This document shows, one piece after another, positions 17,319-26,279 of a stretch of 64,000 bases of DNA. Where the stretch lies: contig CAJUKF010000004.1 of the NCBI GenBank assembly GCA_910587355.1, positions 27,632 to 91,631 on the forward strand, written 5' to 3'. Position 1 is the first letter of the stretch. Each line of letters begins with the position of its first letter. Below the pieces are notes generated by a model. The model did not search any database, was not told where the DNA came from, and was given only the letters and a program-made list of their open reading frames with translations. This stretch comes from an uncultured Muribaculaceae bacterium. GTDB lineage: Bacteria > Bacteroidota > Bacteroidia > Bacteroidales > Muribaculaceae. Both the position numbers and the translations under genes were made by a program.

Positions 17319-18692
17319 TTAATTGTCAGAATTCTTGAGGGCGCGTACTGCGTCCTTGAACTGTGTGCCGCGGTCTTCGTAGCTCCTGAAGAGGTCGAAC
17401 GACGCGCAGCAGGGCGAGAGAAGCACGGTGTCGCCCGGACGTGCGAACTTGCGGCAGGCTTCAATTGCATCGGCGAGCGAGTGGGTGTCGGCCATCTGTG
17501 CCATGTGAGGGCCGAAGAACTCCATGATTTTGGCGTTGTCCTTGCCCATGGCCACTATAGCCGTCACTTTTTCTTTTACGAGCGGCAGAATTTCGCTGTA
17601 GTCGTTGCCCTTGTCCTTGCCGCCGAGTATCAGCACGGTGGGTGTGGTCATCGATTCGAGGGCATAGTAGCACGAATTCACATTGGTTGCCTTGGAGTCG
17701 TTGAGCCAGCGCACGCCGTCGAGGTCACGGACAAATTCAAGACGGTGTTCCACGCCGCTGAAGTCGGAAAGGGCTTCGCGGATTGCGTCTTTTGTCACGC
17801 AGCATACACAGGCCGAGAGGCCGGCGGCCATGGAGTTGAACACGTTGTGCAGGCCGTTGAGGGCCAAATCGGCACGAGGCATCGACATGCATGTGCCGGG
17901 AGTGTTGAAAATCAGGTCGTTCTCGGCATCGATATACGCGTCGGAGCCTTCCTCCTGATGCTCGGAGAAGGGGAGCATACGGGCCTCGGTGGCGATGCTC
18001 TGCAGCTGTTTCGTAATCACGGGGTCATCTTTCCAGAAGATGAACGTGTCGGTGGATGTCATGTTCTGCAGGATACGGAATTTTGCGTTCACATAATTCT
18101 GCATCTTGTAGCCGTAGCGGTCGAGGTGGTCGGGAGTTATGTTGAGCATCACGGCGATATTAGCCTTGAAGTCGTACATGTTGTCGAGCTGAAATGAACT
18201 GAGTTCTACCACATACACCTTGTGGGGCTCGCGCGCCACCTGATAGGCGAGGCTGCGGCCTATGTTGCCGGCGAGCGATGCGTCGATTCCGGCATGGGTG
18301 AGTATGTGATGTATGAGCATCGTCGTGGTAGTCTTGCCGTTTGAACCGGTGATACATACCATTTTTGCGTCGGTGTAGCGTCCGGCGAGCTCTATTTCGC
18401 TGATTATAGGAATGTTTTTCTCGCGTGCCGCCTTAATCACGGGCGCGTCGAGCGGTATGCCGGGACTTTTTACAATCTCGTCGGCGCTGAGAATTTTGTC
18501 GAGGCTATGATGCCCTTCTTCGAAGGCTATGCCCTCGGCAGTCAGTTTCTCGCTGTATTTCGGTGCTATGGCGCCGCAGTCGCTCAGGAAAACATCCATA
18601 CCTTTGTCTTTGGCGAGGACCGCTGCGCCGTAGCCGCTTTCGCCGGCTCCGAGTACTACTATACGGCGACGTGTCTGCTGATTGTTATTCAT
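17319..18692 (-). CDS. murD: UDP-N-acetylmuramoylalanine--D-glutamate ligase MurD
   Basis: A 457-residue Mur ligase adding D-glutamate to UDP-MurNAc-L-Ala. It begins with the substrate-binding VVLGAGESGYGAAVLAKD; the P-loop CITGSNGKTTTTMLIHH lies near residue 117, followed by AGNIGRS, ELSSFQLD and NITPDHLDRYG. The C-terminal domain contains WLNDSKATNVNSCYYAL, where the lysine/threonine contacts are typical of MurD, and a DTVLLSPCCASFDLFRSYEDRG end. All ligase motifs are intact. It is 30 bp downstream of mraY. Confidence 0.97.
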   Translation of the reverse strand: MNNNQQTRRRIVVLGAGESGYGAAVLAKDKGMDVFLSDCGAIAPKYSEKLTAEGIAFEEGHHSLDKILSADEIVKSPGIPLDAPVIKAAREKNIPIISEIELAGRYTDAKMVCITGSNGKTTTTMLIHHILTHAGIDASLAGNIGRSLAYQVAREPHKVYVVELSSFQLDNMYDFKANIAVMLNITPDHLDRYGYKMQNYVNAKFRILQNMTSTDTFIFWKDDPVITKQLQSIATEARMLPFSEHQEEGSDAYIDAENDLIFNTPGTCMSMPRADLALNGLHNVFNSMAAGLSACVCCVTKDAIREALSDFSGVEHRLEFVRDLDGVRWLNDSKATNVNSCYYALESMTTPTVLILGGKDKGNDYSEILPLVKEKVTAIVAMGKDNAKIMEFFGPHMAQMADTHSLADAIEACRKFARPGDTVLLSPCCASFDLFRSYEDRGTQFKDAVRALKNSDN

Positions 18693-18722
18693 ATTATATA
18701 TACCGGTTGAGAATCTGAAATC

Positions 18723-19970
18723 TTAGCGAATTTTGAGAGTTACGAAAGTGACGGCTGCAAGAATAATGCCGATAATCCAGAAACGTGTCACTATTTTCTG
18801 TTCGGCAATGGCACGCACAGGCCGCTGTATGATTGCCTGCACGGTGCCTGCGTCCTTCTGGAAGTGGTGGTGCAGGGGAGTCATCTTGAAGATGCGTTTG
18901 CCGCCCGTGCGCTTGAAATACGCCACCTGAAGAATCACCGACAAATCCTCTATATAAAAGAGTGCGCAGAGTATGGGCAGCAGCAGCTCCTTGCGGATGA
19001 GAATCGCGAACACGGCAATCACGCCGCCGAGCATCAGCGAGCCTGTGTCGCCCATGAATACCTGAGCCGGTGAGGCATTGTACCACAGGAAGCCGATGAG
19101 CGCGCCTATGAAAGCCGCCATATATACCACCAGTTCCTCGCTGCCGGGCACATACATTATATTAAGATATGAAGAATATATGATGTTGCCCCCCAGGTAT
19201 GCCATTACCGCGAGCGCTACACCGGCTATTGCCGACAGACCGGCTGTCATGCCGTCGAGGCCGTCGTTGAGGTTGGCGCCGTTGCTCGTCGCCGTAACGA
19301 GGAAAATAACTATGAGGAAAAATACAATCCATCCACCGGCTTCGGCATGTGAGCCTAAGAAAGCCGTGAGCCATGCGTAGTTGAAGTTATTGTTTTTTAC
19401 AAAGGGTATTGTGGTCTGGGGCGATTTGACCGATTCCGACTCATATACTACATCCTCCACCCGGTTTGTCTCGACGCTGATGATTTCGTTGTTCTCCACA
19501 ATTCCCATGCCCGGGCTCGCGTACATCGTCACGGCTATGACGAGAGCGAGCAGCACTTGACCGATGATTTTGTACTTGCCTTTCATGCCGTCTTTATTGT
19601 GCTTGTGGAGCTTGAGATAGTCATCGGTGAGGCCCAGAAGACCAAGCCATACGGTGGAGAGAAGCATCAGCAGCATGTAGATGTTGCTGAGGTTGCCCAC
19701 CAGCAGGCATGGTACGAGAATGGCGGCGATGATGATGACTCCGCCCATTGTGGGTGTGCCTTTTTTCTTGAGCTGGCCTTCGAGGTCGAGGTCGCGGATA
19801 ATTTCTCCGATTTGCCTTTTTTGAAGACGGTTGATGATGCTGCGGCCTACGAAGATGGCCATGAGCAGGGCGAGCACAAAGGCCGCGCCTGACCTGAATG
19901 TGATGTATGTCATCAGGCGTGTGCCGGGCAGCGCCGTGTCTTGCAGCAGTGTTGATAGATAGTATAGCAT
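18723..19970 (-). CDS. mraY: Phospho-MurNAc-pentapeptide transferase MraY
   Basis: A 415-residue polytopic membrane enzyme that makes lipid I from UDP-MurNAc-pentapeptide and undecaprenyl phosphate. Hallmarks: DDYLKLHKHNKDGMKGKYK near residue 115, the catalytic-site loop NLNDGLDGMTAG near residue 236, and PLHHHFQKDAG near residue 367. It is about 50 residues longer than E. coli MraY because of an extracytoplasmic insert (residues roughly 155-205, rich in Glu/Ser/Val), which I understand to be common in Bacteroidota. Spacing is 25 bp to murE and 30 bp to murD. Confidence 0.97.
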   Translation of the reverse strand: MLYYLSTLLQDTALPGTRLMTYITFRSGAAFVLALLMAIFVGRSIINRLQKRQIGEIIRDLDLEGQLKKKGTPTMGGVIIIAAILVPCLLVGNLSNIYMLLMLLSTVWLGLLGLTDDYLKLHKHNKDGMKGKYKIIGQVLLALVIAVTMYASPGMGIVENNEIISVETNRVEDVVYESESVKSPQTTIPFVKNNNFNYAWLTAFLGSHAEAGGWIVFFLIVIFLVTATSNGANLNDGLDGMTAGLSAIAGVALAVMAYLGGNIIYSSYLNIMYVPGSEELVVYMAAFIGALIGFLWYNASPAQVFMGDTGSLMLGGVIAVFAILIRKELLLPILCALFYIEDLSVILQVAYFKRTGGKRIFKMTPLHHHFQKDAGTVQAIIQRPVRAIAEQKIVTRFWIIGIILAAVTFVTLKIR

Positions 19971-19995
19971 CTGTCGTTAATTAGCGTGAGTGGGT

Positions 19996-21477
19996 TTAGT
20001 CAAGGCCCAAAGCCTTGCGGACTTCTTCGCGGTCGTCGAAATGGAATACCTCGGCACCGATTGTCTGAGTGGTTTCATGCCCTTTGCCTGCGATGAGAAT
20101 CACGTCGCCGGGATTGGCAGCGGCTACGGCCCGGCGGATGGCCTCGCGCCGGTCGACCACAGTCTCTGTACGTTCTTTTTCATCCGGCGTGAGGCCTGCC
20201 TGCATGTCGGCGAGTATGTCTTCGGGACATTCCGAACGCGGATTGTCCGATGTAAGAATCAGCAAATCGGAGAGTCCTGCGGCCGCATGTGCCATTTGCG
20301 GACGTTTGCCTTTGTCGCGGTCGCCGCCTGCGCCGCATACGGTGATTATACGTGCGTCCTGTCCGACTTCGCGTAATGTTTCGAGTACATTGACCAGTGC
20401 GTCGGGAGTATGGGCATAGTCGACTATGGCAGTGATGCCGTTTGCCGACCGGAAGGGCTGGAAGCGGCCTGCCACGGGAGTGAGGCGGCTCATGAGCACG
20501 TCGAGCTCATCCTGCGGAACGCTTAAGAGCGACGCCGCGCCATAAACGGCGGCGAGGTTGGAAGCGTTGAAGCGGCCTACGAACATGGTTTCCACCGGAT
20601 GACCGTTGAATTCGAGCAGCATGCCGTCCAGACGGTCTTCGACAACCCGTACGGTGTAATCGGCCAGCGAACGGACTGAGTAAGTCGCACGTCGCTGTGC
20701 CGGCGTATTCTGCAGCATCACCTCGCCGTTGCGGTCGTCGATGTTTGTCAGGGCGAAGGCTTCCGGAGGCAACATGTCGAAGAACGACTTTTTGGCCCGG
20801 AGGTAATTGTCGAAAGTTTTGTGATAGTCGAGGTGGTCGCGTGTTATGTTGGTGAAAATGCCTCCGGCGAAGGTAAGGCCTGATATGCGGTGCTGGTCGG
20901 CGGCATGACTGCTCACCTCCATGGCTGCGAAAGTGCAGCCGGCATCGACCATGCGTCGCAGCAGGCTGTTGAGCATCACCGGGTCGGGGGTGGTATGTTC
21001 GGCAGGAACAGCCTCGTCGACAACGATATTTGCTACGGTGGAAATCAGTCCGGCCTTAAGACCGCGCATGCGAGCCATTTCGTAGAGCAGGGTGGCGGTG
21101 GTCGTCTTTCCGTTTGTGCCTGTGACGCCCACGAGAGTGAGCGCTTCCGAGGGGTCGCCGAAAAAACGGGATGCGAGGCGTCCGAGGGCGTCGCGGCTGT
21201 CGGTCACGCATACGCCGAGCACTCTCTGGGGCAGTCCGTCGGGCAGTTCTTCAGCTACAATTACGCTTGCACCGGCTTCAATAGCCTTGGGTATGAATTT
21301 ATGTCCGTCGACTGCGACGCCGCGCACGGCTACGAAAAGCGAGCCTGCGCCGACTGCACGCGAGTCGGCCGTGACTGCGGAGATGACGGTGTCGGGAGGC
21401 AGGGCGCCCCGGAGCTCGCGTATGTCGATTGCGTCGAGCAGTGCGTCGAGGCTGGTGTTATATTGAGTGGTATTCAT
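19996..21477 (-). CDS. murE: UDP-MurNAc-tripeptide synthetase MurE (meso-DAP type)
   Basis: A 493-residue Mur ligase adding the third stem-peptide residue. The P-loop GVTGTNGKTTTATLLYE is near residue 122, the central domain has ITRDHLDYHKTFDNY, and the C-terminal domain has AIVDYAHTPDAL. The specificity loop reads SDNPRSECPEDI near residue 410; the DNPR motif is the known signature for meso-diaminopimelate rather than lysine, so the wall should be the Gram-negative A1-gamma type. The start lies one base after the ftsI stop. Confidence 0.97.
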   Translation of the reverse strand: MNTTQYNTSLDALLDAIDIRELRGALPPDTVISAVTADSRAVGAGSLFVAVRGVAVDGHKFIPKAIEAGASVIVAEELPDGLPQRVLGVCVTDSRDALGRLASRFFGDPSEALTLVGVTGTNGKTTTATLLYEMARMRGLKAGLISTVANIVVDEAVPAEHTTPDPVMLNSLLRRMVDAGCTFAAMEVSSHAADQHRISGLTFAGGIFTNITRDHLDYHKTFDNYLRAKKSFFDMLPPEAFALTNIDDRNGEVMLQNTPAQRRATYSVRSLADYTVRVVEDRLDGMLLEFNGHPVETMFVGRFNASNLAAVYGAASLLSVPQDELDVLMSRLTPVAGRFQPFRSANGITAIVDYAHTPDALVNVLETLREVGQDARIITVCGAGGDRDKGKRPQMAHAAAGLSDLLILTSDNPRSECPEDILADMQAGLTPDEKERTETVVDRREAIRRAVAAANPGDVILIAGKGHETTQTIGAEVFHFDDREEVRKALGLD

Positions 21478-21478
21478 A

Positions 21479-23671
21479 TCAGTTAGAACGTAATGAGAGG
21501 GTTACACGTGAACCGGGCCCGGCTGTCGTGCCTGCTTCGGGCGTCTGTTCGTATACATATCCCACTCCCTTGAACGACACGGCATATCCGGCAGCCTCAA
21601 GGGTGGCGAGGGCCTCGCGGAGGCTGACGCCTTTCACGTCGGGGATTGTGGATTCGGCGCGGGTTGACGAGGGATGGCGTATGGCCCGGGCTTTCTCCAT
21701 GCCAAGACTCGAGCAGAGCACATTGTTGCGGGCTGTGTTGAACGACGAATACAGTGTGGGGGTGTGACGCGCACCCGAAGCCGCAGTTAGGGTGGAGTCG
21801 GGTCCGAGCATGCCGCGGGCATGCATCTTCAGGGCCACGTTCTTGAGCACTGTGCCCGAGGAGACCGCCGGTCCGCGATAAGGCACCTTGGGGTCGCTGA
21901 TTACGACTATGCAGGTGTATTTGGGATTCTCATAGGGAAAGAAACCGCAGAATGTCACGCGGTAGTGGCCTTCGAGATATCCGCCTTTGAAAGGCGGCAA
22001 ATCGAGTTTCTTGCCGTTTTTGTCAAAGCGGGGGCGTTTGTCTTCAAGCGCTATTTTGACGGTACCTGTCTTGCCGGCTATTTCCACCACATTGCTCTTG
22101 AGCAGTTTGGCCGTTCCGCCCTGTTCCCATACCACACCGCGCATCATGCGGCGCAGTATGGCGGCGTTCTCCGACGACATCATGCGCTCGCGCACATAGC
22201 TCACGGGAATCACCGAATCGAGTCCTTCGGGTGAACGGAGGCCTTTTACGAGCCTGGGGCGCACGAAGCGTCCGTCGTTGGCCACGGCGTTATAGAAAGC
22301 GCATGTGTAGAGCGGCGGAATCATTGTCGAGTAGCCGAATACCTGACGCGAAAGGTCGAGTTTGCCGCCGGCGTTGTTTTTCACCCGTGGAATGAACGGC
22401 GGTATCTCGCGCGCTATGCCGGTGTTGAGGCGGTCGAAGAATCCGAGTTCGGCCAAATCCTCGCGGAACTGTGCCGGGTTGTGGTCGTAGTGCGGCATCG
22501 ACATCTTGACCATGCCGATGTTCGACGAGTATTCGATAAACTTCTCTATCGGCAGCGAGGCCGGTGAATGCGTGTCGGAAATGGGACGCTTGCCCAGATA
22601 GGCGAAACTACGCCCTATGGGATAAGTGCGGGTGATGGGTTTGGCAAAACCCTTTTCGAGCGCCACGGCCATAGTCATCACTTTCATTACCGAACCGGGC
22701 TCGTAGCGCTGCACCGAACGGTTGAGGGCTTCGATGTAGCGCGGAGTCGCCGAGGTAGAGTCGCGCTCAAGGTTCGACATGGCCTTTATGTCGCCGGTCT
22801 GCACCTCCATGAGAATGGCTGAACCCCAGTCGGCCTTTGCGTTGACCAGCATCTGTCCGAGTTCTCCTTCGAGTATGTCCTGCATGGTGATGTCAATCGT
22901 GGTGAGCACGTCGTAGCCGTCCTGCGGTGGAATGTCGACCACATATTTTGTGCCGCGGTTGCTCACGGCACGCCGCTCCACGCCCGGCACGCCGAAGAGC
23001 AGAGTGTCGAGGGCGCATTCGAGTCCCGAACGTCCGTGAACCTCGGGGTCGGTGTCGGTCACGCCCACACGGCCTATGCTCAGGCGCGCCATGCTGCCGA
23101 AAGGATAGTCGCGTTTGATTATAGGGTCGGCTTTGAGGCCCGATTTGTTCGACGAGGTGTATTTGCGGTAGAAAGGCCACGATTTTATGCGCCTCAGCAG
23201 TTCGTCGGGTGCTCCTTTGGCAATGACGAAATTGCGGGTGCGTTCCGATTTCGGTTTTTCGAGCTGCTTCTGAAATTTTGCCATCCATTCTCTGGAGGTG
23301 TATTTGGGGCAGTATTTGGCAAGCGAATCGACAATCATGGGCAGGGTGTCGACGAACTCCGCGATTCTGAAACCGTCGGTGCGCAAATCGAGCATTATGT
23401 TCGTGTAGTACAGATTGGTAGCGAGAATCGACCCGTCGGCGGCAAGAATCTCACCTCGGGCCGAGGGAATGGCACGCGATTTGTTGAGCGACGAAATACC
23501 CATTCTGTTCCAGTCATCCCGTTTGATTACGGTGGTGCGCACAAGCATGAATGCTATCGCAATCGCCAGCAGTGACGTGATGACAAAGATAACGCCGAAA
23601 CGCGACACCACGAAGTCCTGGTCGATTTTAGTCTTTATGTCGGCTTTTTTCTTCTTTTTGGGAGCGGCCAT
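21479..23671 (-). CDS. ftsI: Septal transpeptidase FtsI (class B PBP with PASTA domain)
   Basis: A 730-residue class B penicillin-binding protein that cross-links septal peptidoglycan. A basic N-terminus (AAPKKKKKADIKTK) precedes one transmembrane helix (residues about 27-46). The transpeptidase triad is complete: SVMK near residue 327, SSN near 381 and KTGT near 534. Residues about 672-730 form a PASTA domain (IPDVKGVSLREALATLEAAGY), which E. coli FtsI lacks but Bacteroidota versions often carry; such domains may bind muropeptides. It follows the FtsL-like gene after 12 bp. Confidence 0.95.
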   Translation of the reverse strand: MAAPKKKKKADIKTKIDQDFVVSRFGVIFVITSLLAIAIAFMLVRTTVIKRDDWNRMGISSLNKSRAIPSARGEILAADGSILATNLYYTNIMLDLRTDGFRIAEFVDTLPMIVDSLAKYCPKYTSREWMAKFQKQLEKPKSERTRNFVIAKGAPDELLRRIKSWPFYRKYTSSNKSGLKADPIIKRDYPFGSMARLSIGRVGVTDTDPEVHGRSGLECALDTLLFGVPGVERRAVSNRGTKYVVDIPPQDGYDVLTTIDITMQDILEGELGQMLVNAKADWGSAILMEVQTGDIKAMSNLERDSTSATPRYIEALNRSVQRYEPGSVMKVMTMAVALEKGFAKPITRTYPIGRSFAYLGKRPISDTHSPASLPIEKFIEYSSNIGMVKMSMPHYDHNPAQFREDLAELGFFDRLNTGIAREIPPFIPRVKNNAGGKLDLSRQVFGYSTMIPPLYTCAFYNAVANDGRFVRPRLVKGLRSPEGLDSVIPVSYVRERMMSSENAAILRRMMRGVVWEQGGTAKLLKSNVVEIAGKTGTVKIALEDKRPRFDKNGKKLDLPPFKGGYLEGHYRVTFCGFFPYENPKYTCIVVISDPKVPYRGPAVSSGTVLKNVALKMHARGMLGPDSTLTAASGARHTPTLYSSFNTARNNVLCSSLGMEKARAIRHPSSTRAESTIPDVKGVSLREALATLEAAGYAVSFKGVGYVYEQTPEAGTTAGPGSRVTLSLRSN

Positions 23672-23683
23672 ACGGTTGGTGCG

Positions 23684-24028
23684 TTAGAATTTGGGACTGT
23701 TGTCTACTACTTCAGGACGACGGTCGGGAATCGTCAGACCCAGGTGGAGCGAATCCACGAGGTGAAGCATGGCCGACTCGCGGGTGAGGGTCATGTAATG
23801 CGAGCGCTCTTTCTGCTTGGCCGTGCTCATCACGTTGATTTGCTTGTTAAGACTGTCGATGGTGTTCTGACTGGTCACGCACTCGAAGCGGAGAGCGATG
23901 ATTGCAAGGCACGAAAGCACCACGAATGCCGTGGGGAAGAAATGCTGCTTGAAGAACTTGCTCGACACAAGGTCGCCCTGTATGACCGTACGGCTGCCCG
24001 AGGCGATAGCGCTGATTATTTTACTCAT
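23684..24028 (-). CDS. FtsL-like cell division protein
   Basis: A 114-residue bitopic protein in the place of ftsL. A cytoplasmic segment of about 30 residues precedes a transmembrane helix (FFPTAFVVLSCLAIIALRF, residues about 30-49), then a heptad-rich coiled coil (CVTSQNTIDSLNKQINVMSTAKQKERSHYMTLT) and a short tail. This matches FtsL topology, which forms the FtsQLB complex that activates FtsWI. Primary-sequence identity of FtsL is always low, so position between rsmH and ftsI is key evidence. Its start overlaps rsmH by 8 bp. Confidence 0.85.
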   Translation of the reverse strand: MSKIISAIASGSRTVIQGDLVSSKFFKQHFFPTAFVVLSCLAIIALRFECVTSQNTIDSLNKQINVMSTAKQKERSHYMTLTRESAMLHLVDSLHLGLTIPDRRPEVVDNSPKF

Positions 24029-24947
24029 TGTCGGGAGAGATTTTTACTGCAACACGCAGTTTTGCGCTGCGGCTGCGGGGATTGGATTCGATTTCAGATT
24101 CGTCGGGTACTATGGCCTTTGACGACAGCGGGCGCAGCGGCGACTCCGAGCGTCCGAAGATGTCTTTTTCCACTTCGCCATCGGTGCGGCCTGTGCGCAT
24201 GAAATTCTTCACCATGCGGTCTTCGAGCGAATGGTAGGTGATTACGGCGAGTCGTCCGCCCGGACGGAGCACTCTTACAGTCTGCTCTAAAAAGGCCTCG
24301 AGGGCTTCCATTTCGCCGTTGACGGCTATGCGCAGGGACTGAAATATCTGTGCAAGCTCTTTTTTTTCACGTGCAGGACTGACAAATTTCGATGCCACTT
24401 CGGCAAGACGGGCGGTCGTGATGATTGGGTCGGTGCTCCGTGCGGCTACGAGCGCACGGGCGAGGCGTCCGGCCTGACGGATTTCTCCGTAGATTTTGAA
24501 CAGTCGGGCAAGCTCTGCTTCGTCGGCAGTGGCCACGATGTCGGCGGCGGTGCGTTTTGCAGCGGGGTTCATGCGCATGTCAAGCGGGCCGTCGGCGCGG
24601 AACGAGAATCCGCGTGAGGCGTCGTCGAAGTGATGAAACGAGACACCCAGATCGGCGAGGATGCCGTCGACGCGGCCTGTGATGCCGAAGTAGTCGGTGT
24701 AGTTTTCCAGATATCGGAAATTGCCGTGGACGGGTGTGAATCTCTCGGAAGCCGTGACGCGGGCTATGGCCTCGCAGTCCTGGTCAATCGAGTAGAGGTG
24801 GCCTACCTCGCCGAGCGATGACACTATGGCACGCGAATGGCCGCCCCCGCCGAGGGTGGCGTCTATGTAAATGCCGCCGGGCCGCAAACCGAGCGCTTCC
24901 ATTGACTGGGGCAACAAAGCCGGAATGTGATAAACTTCTTGAGCCAT
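24021..24947 (-). CDS. rsmH: 16S rRNA (cytosine-N4)-methyltransferase RsmH
   Basis: A 308-residue SAM-dependent methyltransferase acting on C1402 of 16S rRNA in the ribosomal P site. It begins MAQEVYHIPALLPQSMEAL; the SAM loop YIDATLGGGGHSRAI is near residue 30, followed by DGILADLGVSFHHFDDASRGFSF (with the usual DLGVSS replaced by DLGVSF) and LAVITYHSLEDRMVKNFM. The start at 24947 is chosen because homologous sequence begins there; 12 more codons exist upstream. It is the first gene of the dcw run; mraZ, often found just before it, is not adjacent. Confidence 0.96.
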   Translation of the reverse strand: MAQEVYHIPALLPQSMEALGLRPGGIYIDATLGGGGHSRAIVSSLGEVGHLYSIDQDCEAIARVTASERFTPVHGNFRYLENYTDYFGITGRVDGILADLGVSFHHFDDASRGFSFRADGPLDMRMNPAAKRTAADIVATADEAELARLFKIYGEIRQAGRLARALVAARSTDPIITTARLAEVASKFVSPAREKKELAQIFQSLRIAVNGEMEALEAFLEQTVRVLRPGGRLAVITYHSLEDRMVKNFMRTGRTDGEVEKDIFGRSESPLRPLSSKAIVPDESEIESNPRSRSAKLRVAVKISPDNE

Positions 24948-24968
24948 AAACTGTTGGACGAAAAAACA

Positions 24969-24996
24969 CCGAAAAGAGCACATGCCTCTTTTTCGG
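24969..24996 (-). other. Hairpin in the rsmH leader
   Basis: A near-perfect dyad (CCGAAAAGAG against CTCTTTTTCGG, loop of seven, one bulged base) lies 22 bp upstream of the rsmH start. It could form a leader hairpin in the dcw transcript. No function can be assigned. I did not find a full promoter for rsmH in the 241-bp gap. Confidence 0.35.
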
Positions 24997-25138
24997 GCTG
25001 TAAAATTAATGCTTTTTGGCCATTATTTACATATCAAAACTCAAAAATCTTTCATTATATAATGAAAAAGTTATCAACACTGTTTTTAATAGTCATTATG
25101 GGAGGTTTTGAAATTTGCAATTGTAAACAGTAGGTCTG

Positions 25139-25169
25139 TTTGGTAGCAATGAAATTTATTATAATTTTG
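25139..25169 (+). promoter_or_regulatory. Bacteroidota promoter for the sigma-factor fragment
   Basis: A perfect -33 TTTG (25139-25142), a 19-nt spacer and a -7 TAATTTTG (25162-25169), matching the primary-sigma consensus. Transcription would start about 13 nt before the ATG at 25189. The promoter is intact even though the gene behind it is truncated. Confidence 0.7.
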
Positions 25170-25188
25170 GGCCCGAAAACCATCGACA

Positions 25189-25557
25189 ATGACCCCACGG
25201 GAATTCGAAATATACTTTCGCCGTCTCTATCTGCCTCTGGGTATGTATGCCCTGCGGTATGTGGAGGATGCCGACGTTGCCGAAGATTTGGAGCAGGATG
25301 CTTTCATGAAGGCGTGGATGTATATCGAAAACGGCGGCGAAATCGTTAATTTCGAAGCTTTTATGTATCGTGCTGTCCGCAACGCCTGCCTGTCGTGGCT
25401 CCGTGGCCGTCGCGAGATGCTCGGCGAGGATTTTATGTTGCTGCGTCAGGGTTGCGAAAACTTTACCATATCAGCCACTTGCAGAAAGAAGTCATTTGAC
25501 CAAAGGTCAAGTTCTTTAGGATTGCGGATAAATGGCAGCACATCATTTTTTACCTGA
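25189..25557 (+). pseudogene. Truncated ECF RNA polymerase sigma factor (region 2 only)
   Basis: The first 80-85 codons are a good ECF sigma-70 region 2: FEIYFRRLYLPLGMYALRYV, the core-binding DVAEDLEQDAFMKAWMY, and AFMYRAVRNACLSWLRGRR for -10 recognition. After about 25440 the frame runs antisense into the 3' end of the AbiEii gene, giving an unrelated Ser-rich tail and a stop at 25557. Region 4 (the -35-binding helix-turn-helix), normally another 80 residues, is absent, and I see no remnant of it beyond the AbiE genes. A functional region 2 fragment is unlikely, so I call it a broken gene, probably by arrival of the AbiE pair. Confidence 0.75.
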
Positions 25558-26279
25558 TTTATGTCGGCGGAGGCAAACCGTGCTTTCAACTTCGTTATGA
25601 ATGATTTACGGTCAATTTCTTCACCGTTGAATTCGCGTATTCGTTCCGCAAGATGACTGAAGTCAAGAGGAATGTTATTACTGACATACCATACGAAATC
25701 ATACCAGTCGCGTCCTTTGACTCTGTTCTTCCACGCTCTGTAAACGAGTGCGTGCATTTTGCCGGCAAAAAGATTTGGCAAGGTAAAACACCTTGTCATA
25801 AAAGCCTGAGGCTGAAGCAAAAGCTTTTGCTCGGTCTCAAACTTCATGGGAGGTTGGATGTCTACCTCAATCTTTATCTTGATTGATTTGTCTGTCTGAA
25901 AAGTTATGTCAAAAACATCTGTGTTGTCTTTGAGAAATGCCGACTCTACTCTTCCGAAAGTCTTTTTGTCTTTTTGGGTTATTTCGACGCTTCGGCCGAC
26001 AAGTGCAAAAGCGTCAACTATAGGCTGGAAGTATTGGGAGAAGTCAAAATTATCATCGGCTTTGAGCAACGAAAAATCCAAATCTTCTGAAAAGCGTTTC
26101 AGTCCGTGAAAAATACGAAGACATGTACCGCCATAAAAGGCAGCCTTATCGAAAAAACCACCGTTAGATAACCCGGCGAGAATAATCTGCTGGTTGACCT
26201 CAAAAATTGCATTGCGGCGTTTGACCGTGTCGGTCAGGTCATAACCTGACAGTATTCTGTTGTAAATCTCATTTTCCAT
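25446..26279 (-). CDS. abiEii: AbiEii-type nucleotidyltransferase toxin
   Basis: A 277-residue member of the AbiEii/DUF1814 nucleotidyltransferase toxin family. The polymerase-beta-like active site is visible as AAFYGGTCLRIFHGLKRFSEDLDFSL (residues about 45-71), with the Gly-Gly-Thr loop and the DLDF acidic pair, followed by KIKIEVDIQPP holding the third acidic residue and a Lys-containing FAGKMHALVYRAWKNRVKGRDWYDF segment typical of the family. AbiEii toxins stop growth, in phage-abortive systems, by transferring nucleotides; related MenT enzymes modify tRNA. The start overlaps the antitoxin gene by 11 bp. The region is visibly more AT-rich than its flanks. Confidence 0.88.
   Translation of the reverse strand: MENEIYNRILSGYDLTDTVKRRNAIFEVNQQIILAGLSNGGFFDKAAFYGGTCLRIFHGLKRFSEDLDFSLLKADDNFDFSQYFQPIVDAFALVGRSVEITQKDKKTFGRVESAFLKDNTDVFDITFQTDKSIKIKIEVDIQPPMKFETEQKLLLQPQAFMTRCFTLPNLFAGKMHALVYRAWKNRVKGRDWYDFVWYVSNNIPLDFSHLAERIREFNGEEIDRKSFITKLKARFASADINQVKNDVLPFIRNPKELDLWSNDFFLQVADMVKFSQP

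Noticed and set aside
24969..24996. Terminator for the sigma fragment or rsmH
   Set aside because: The hairpin lies in the 5' leader of rsmH, before its start codon and not after a gene, so it cannot be a normal gene-end terminator.
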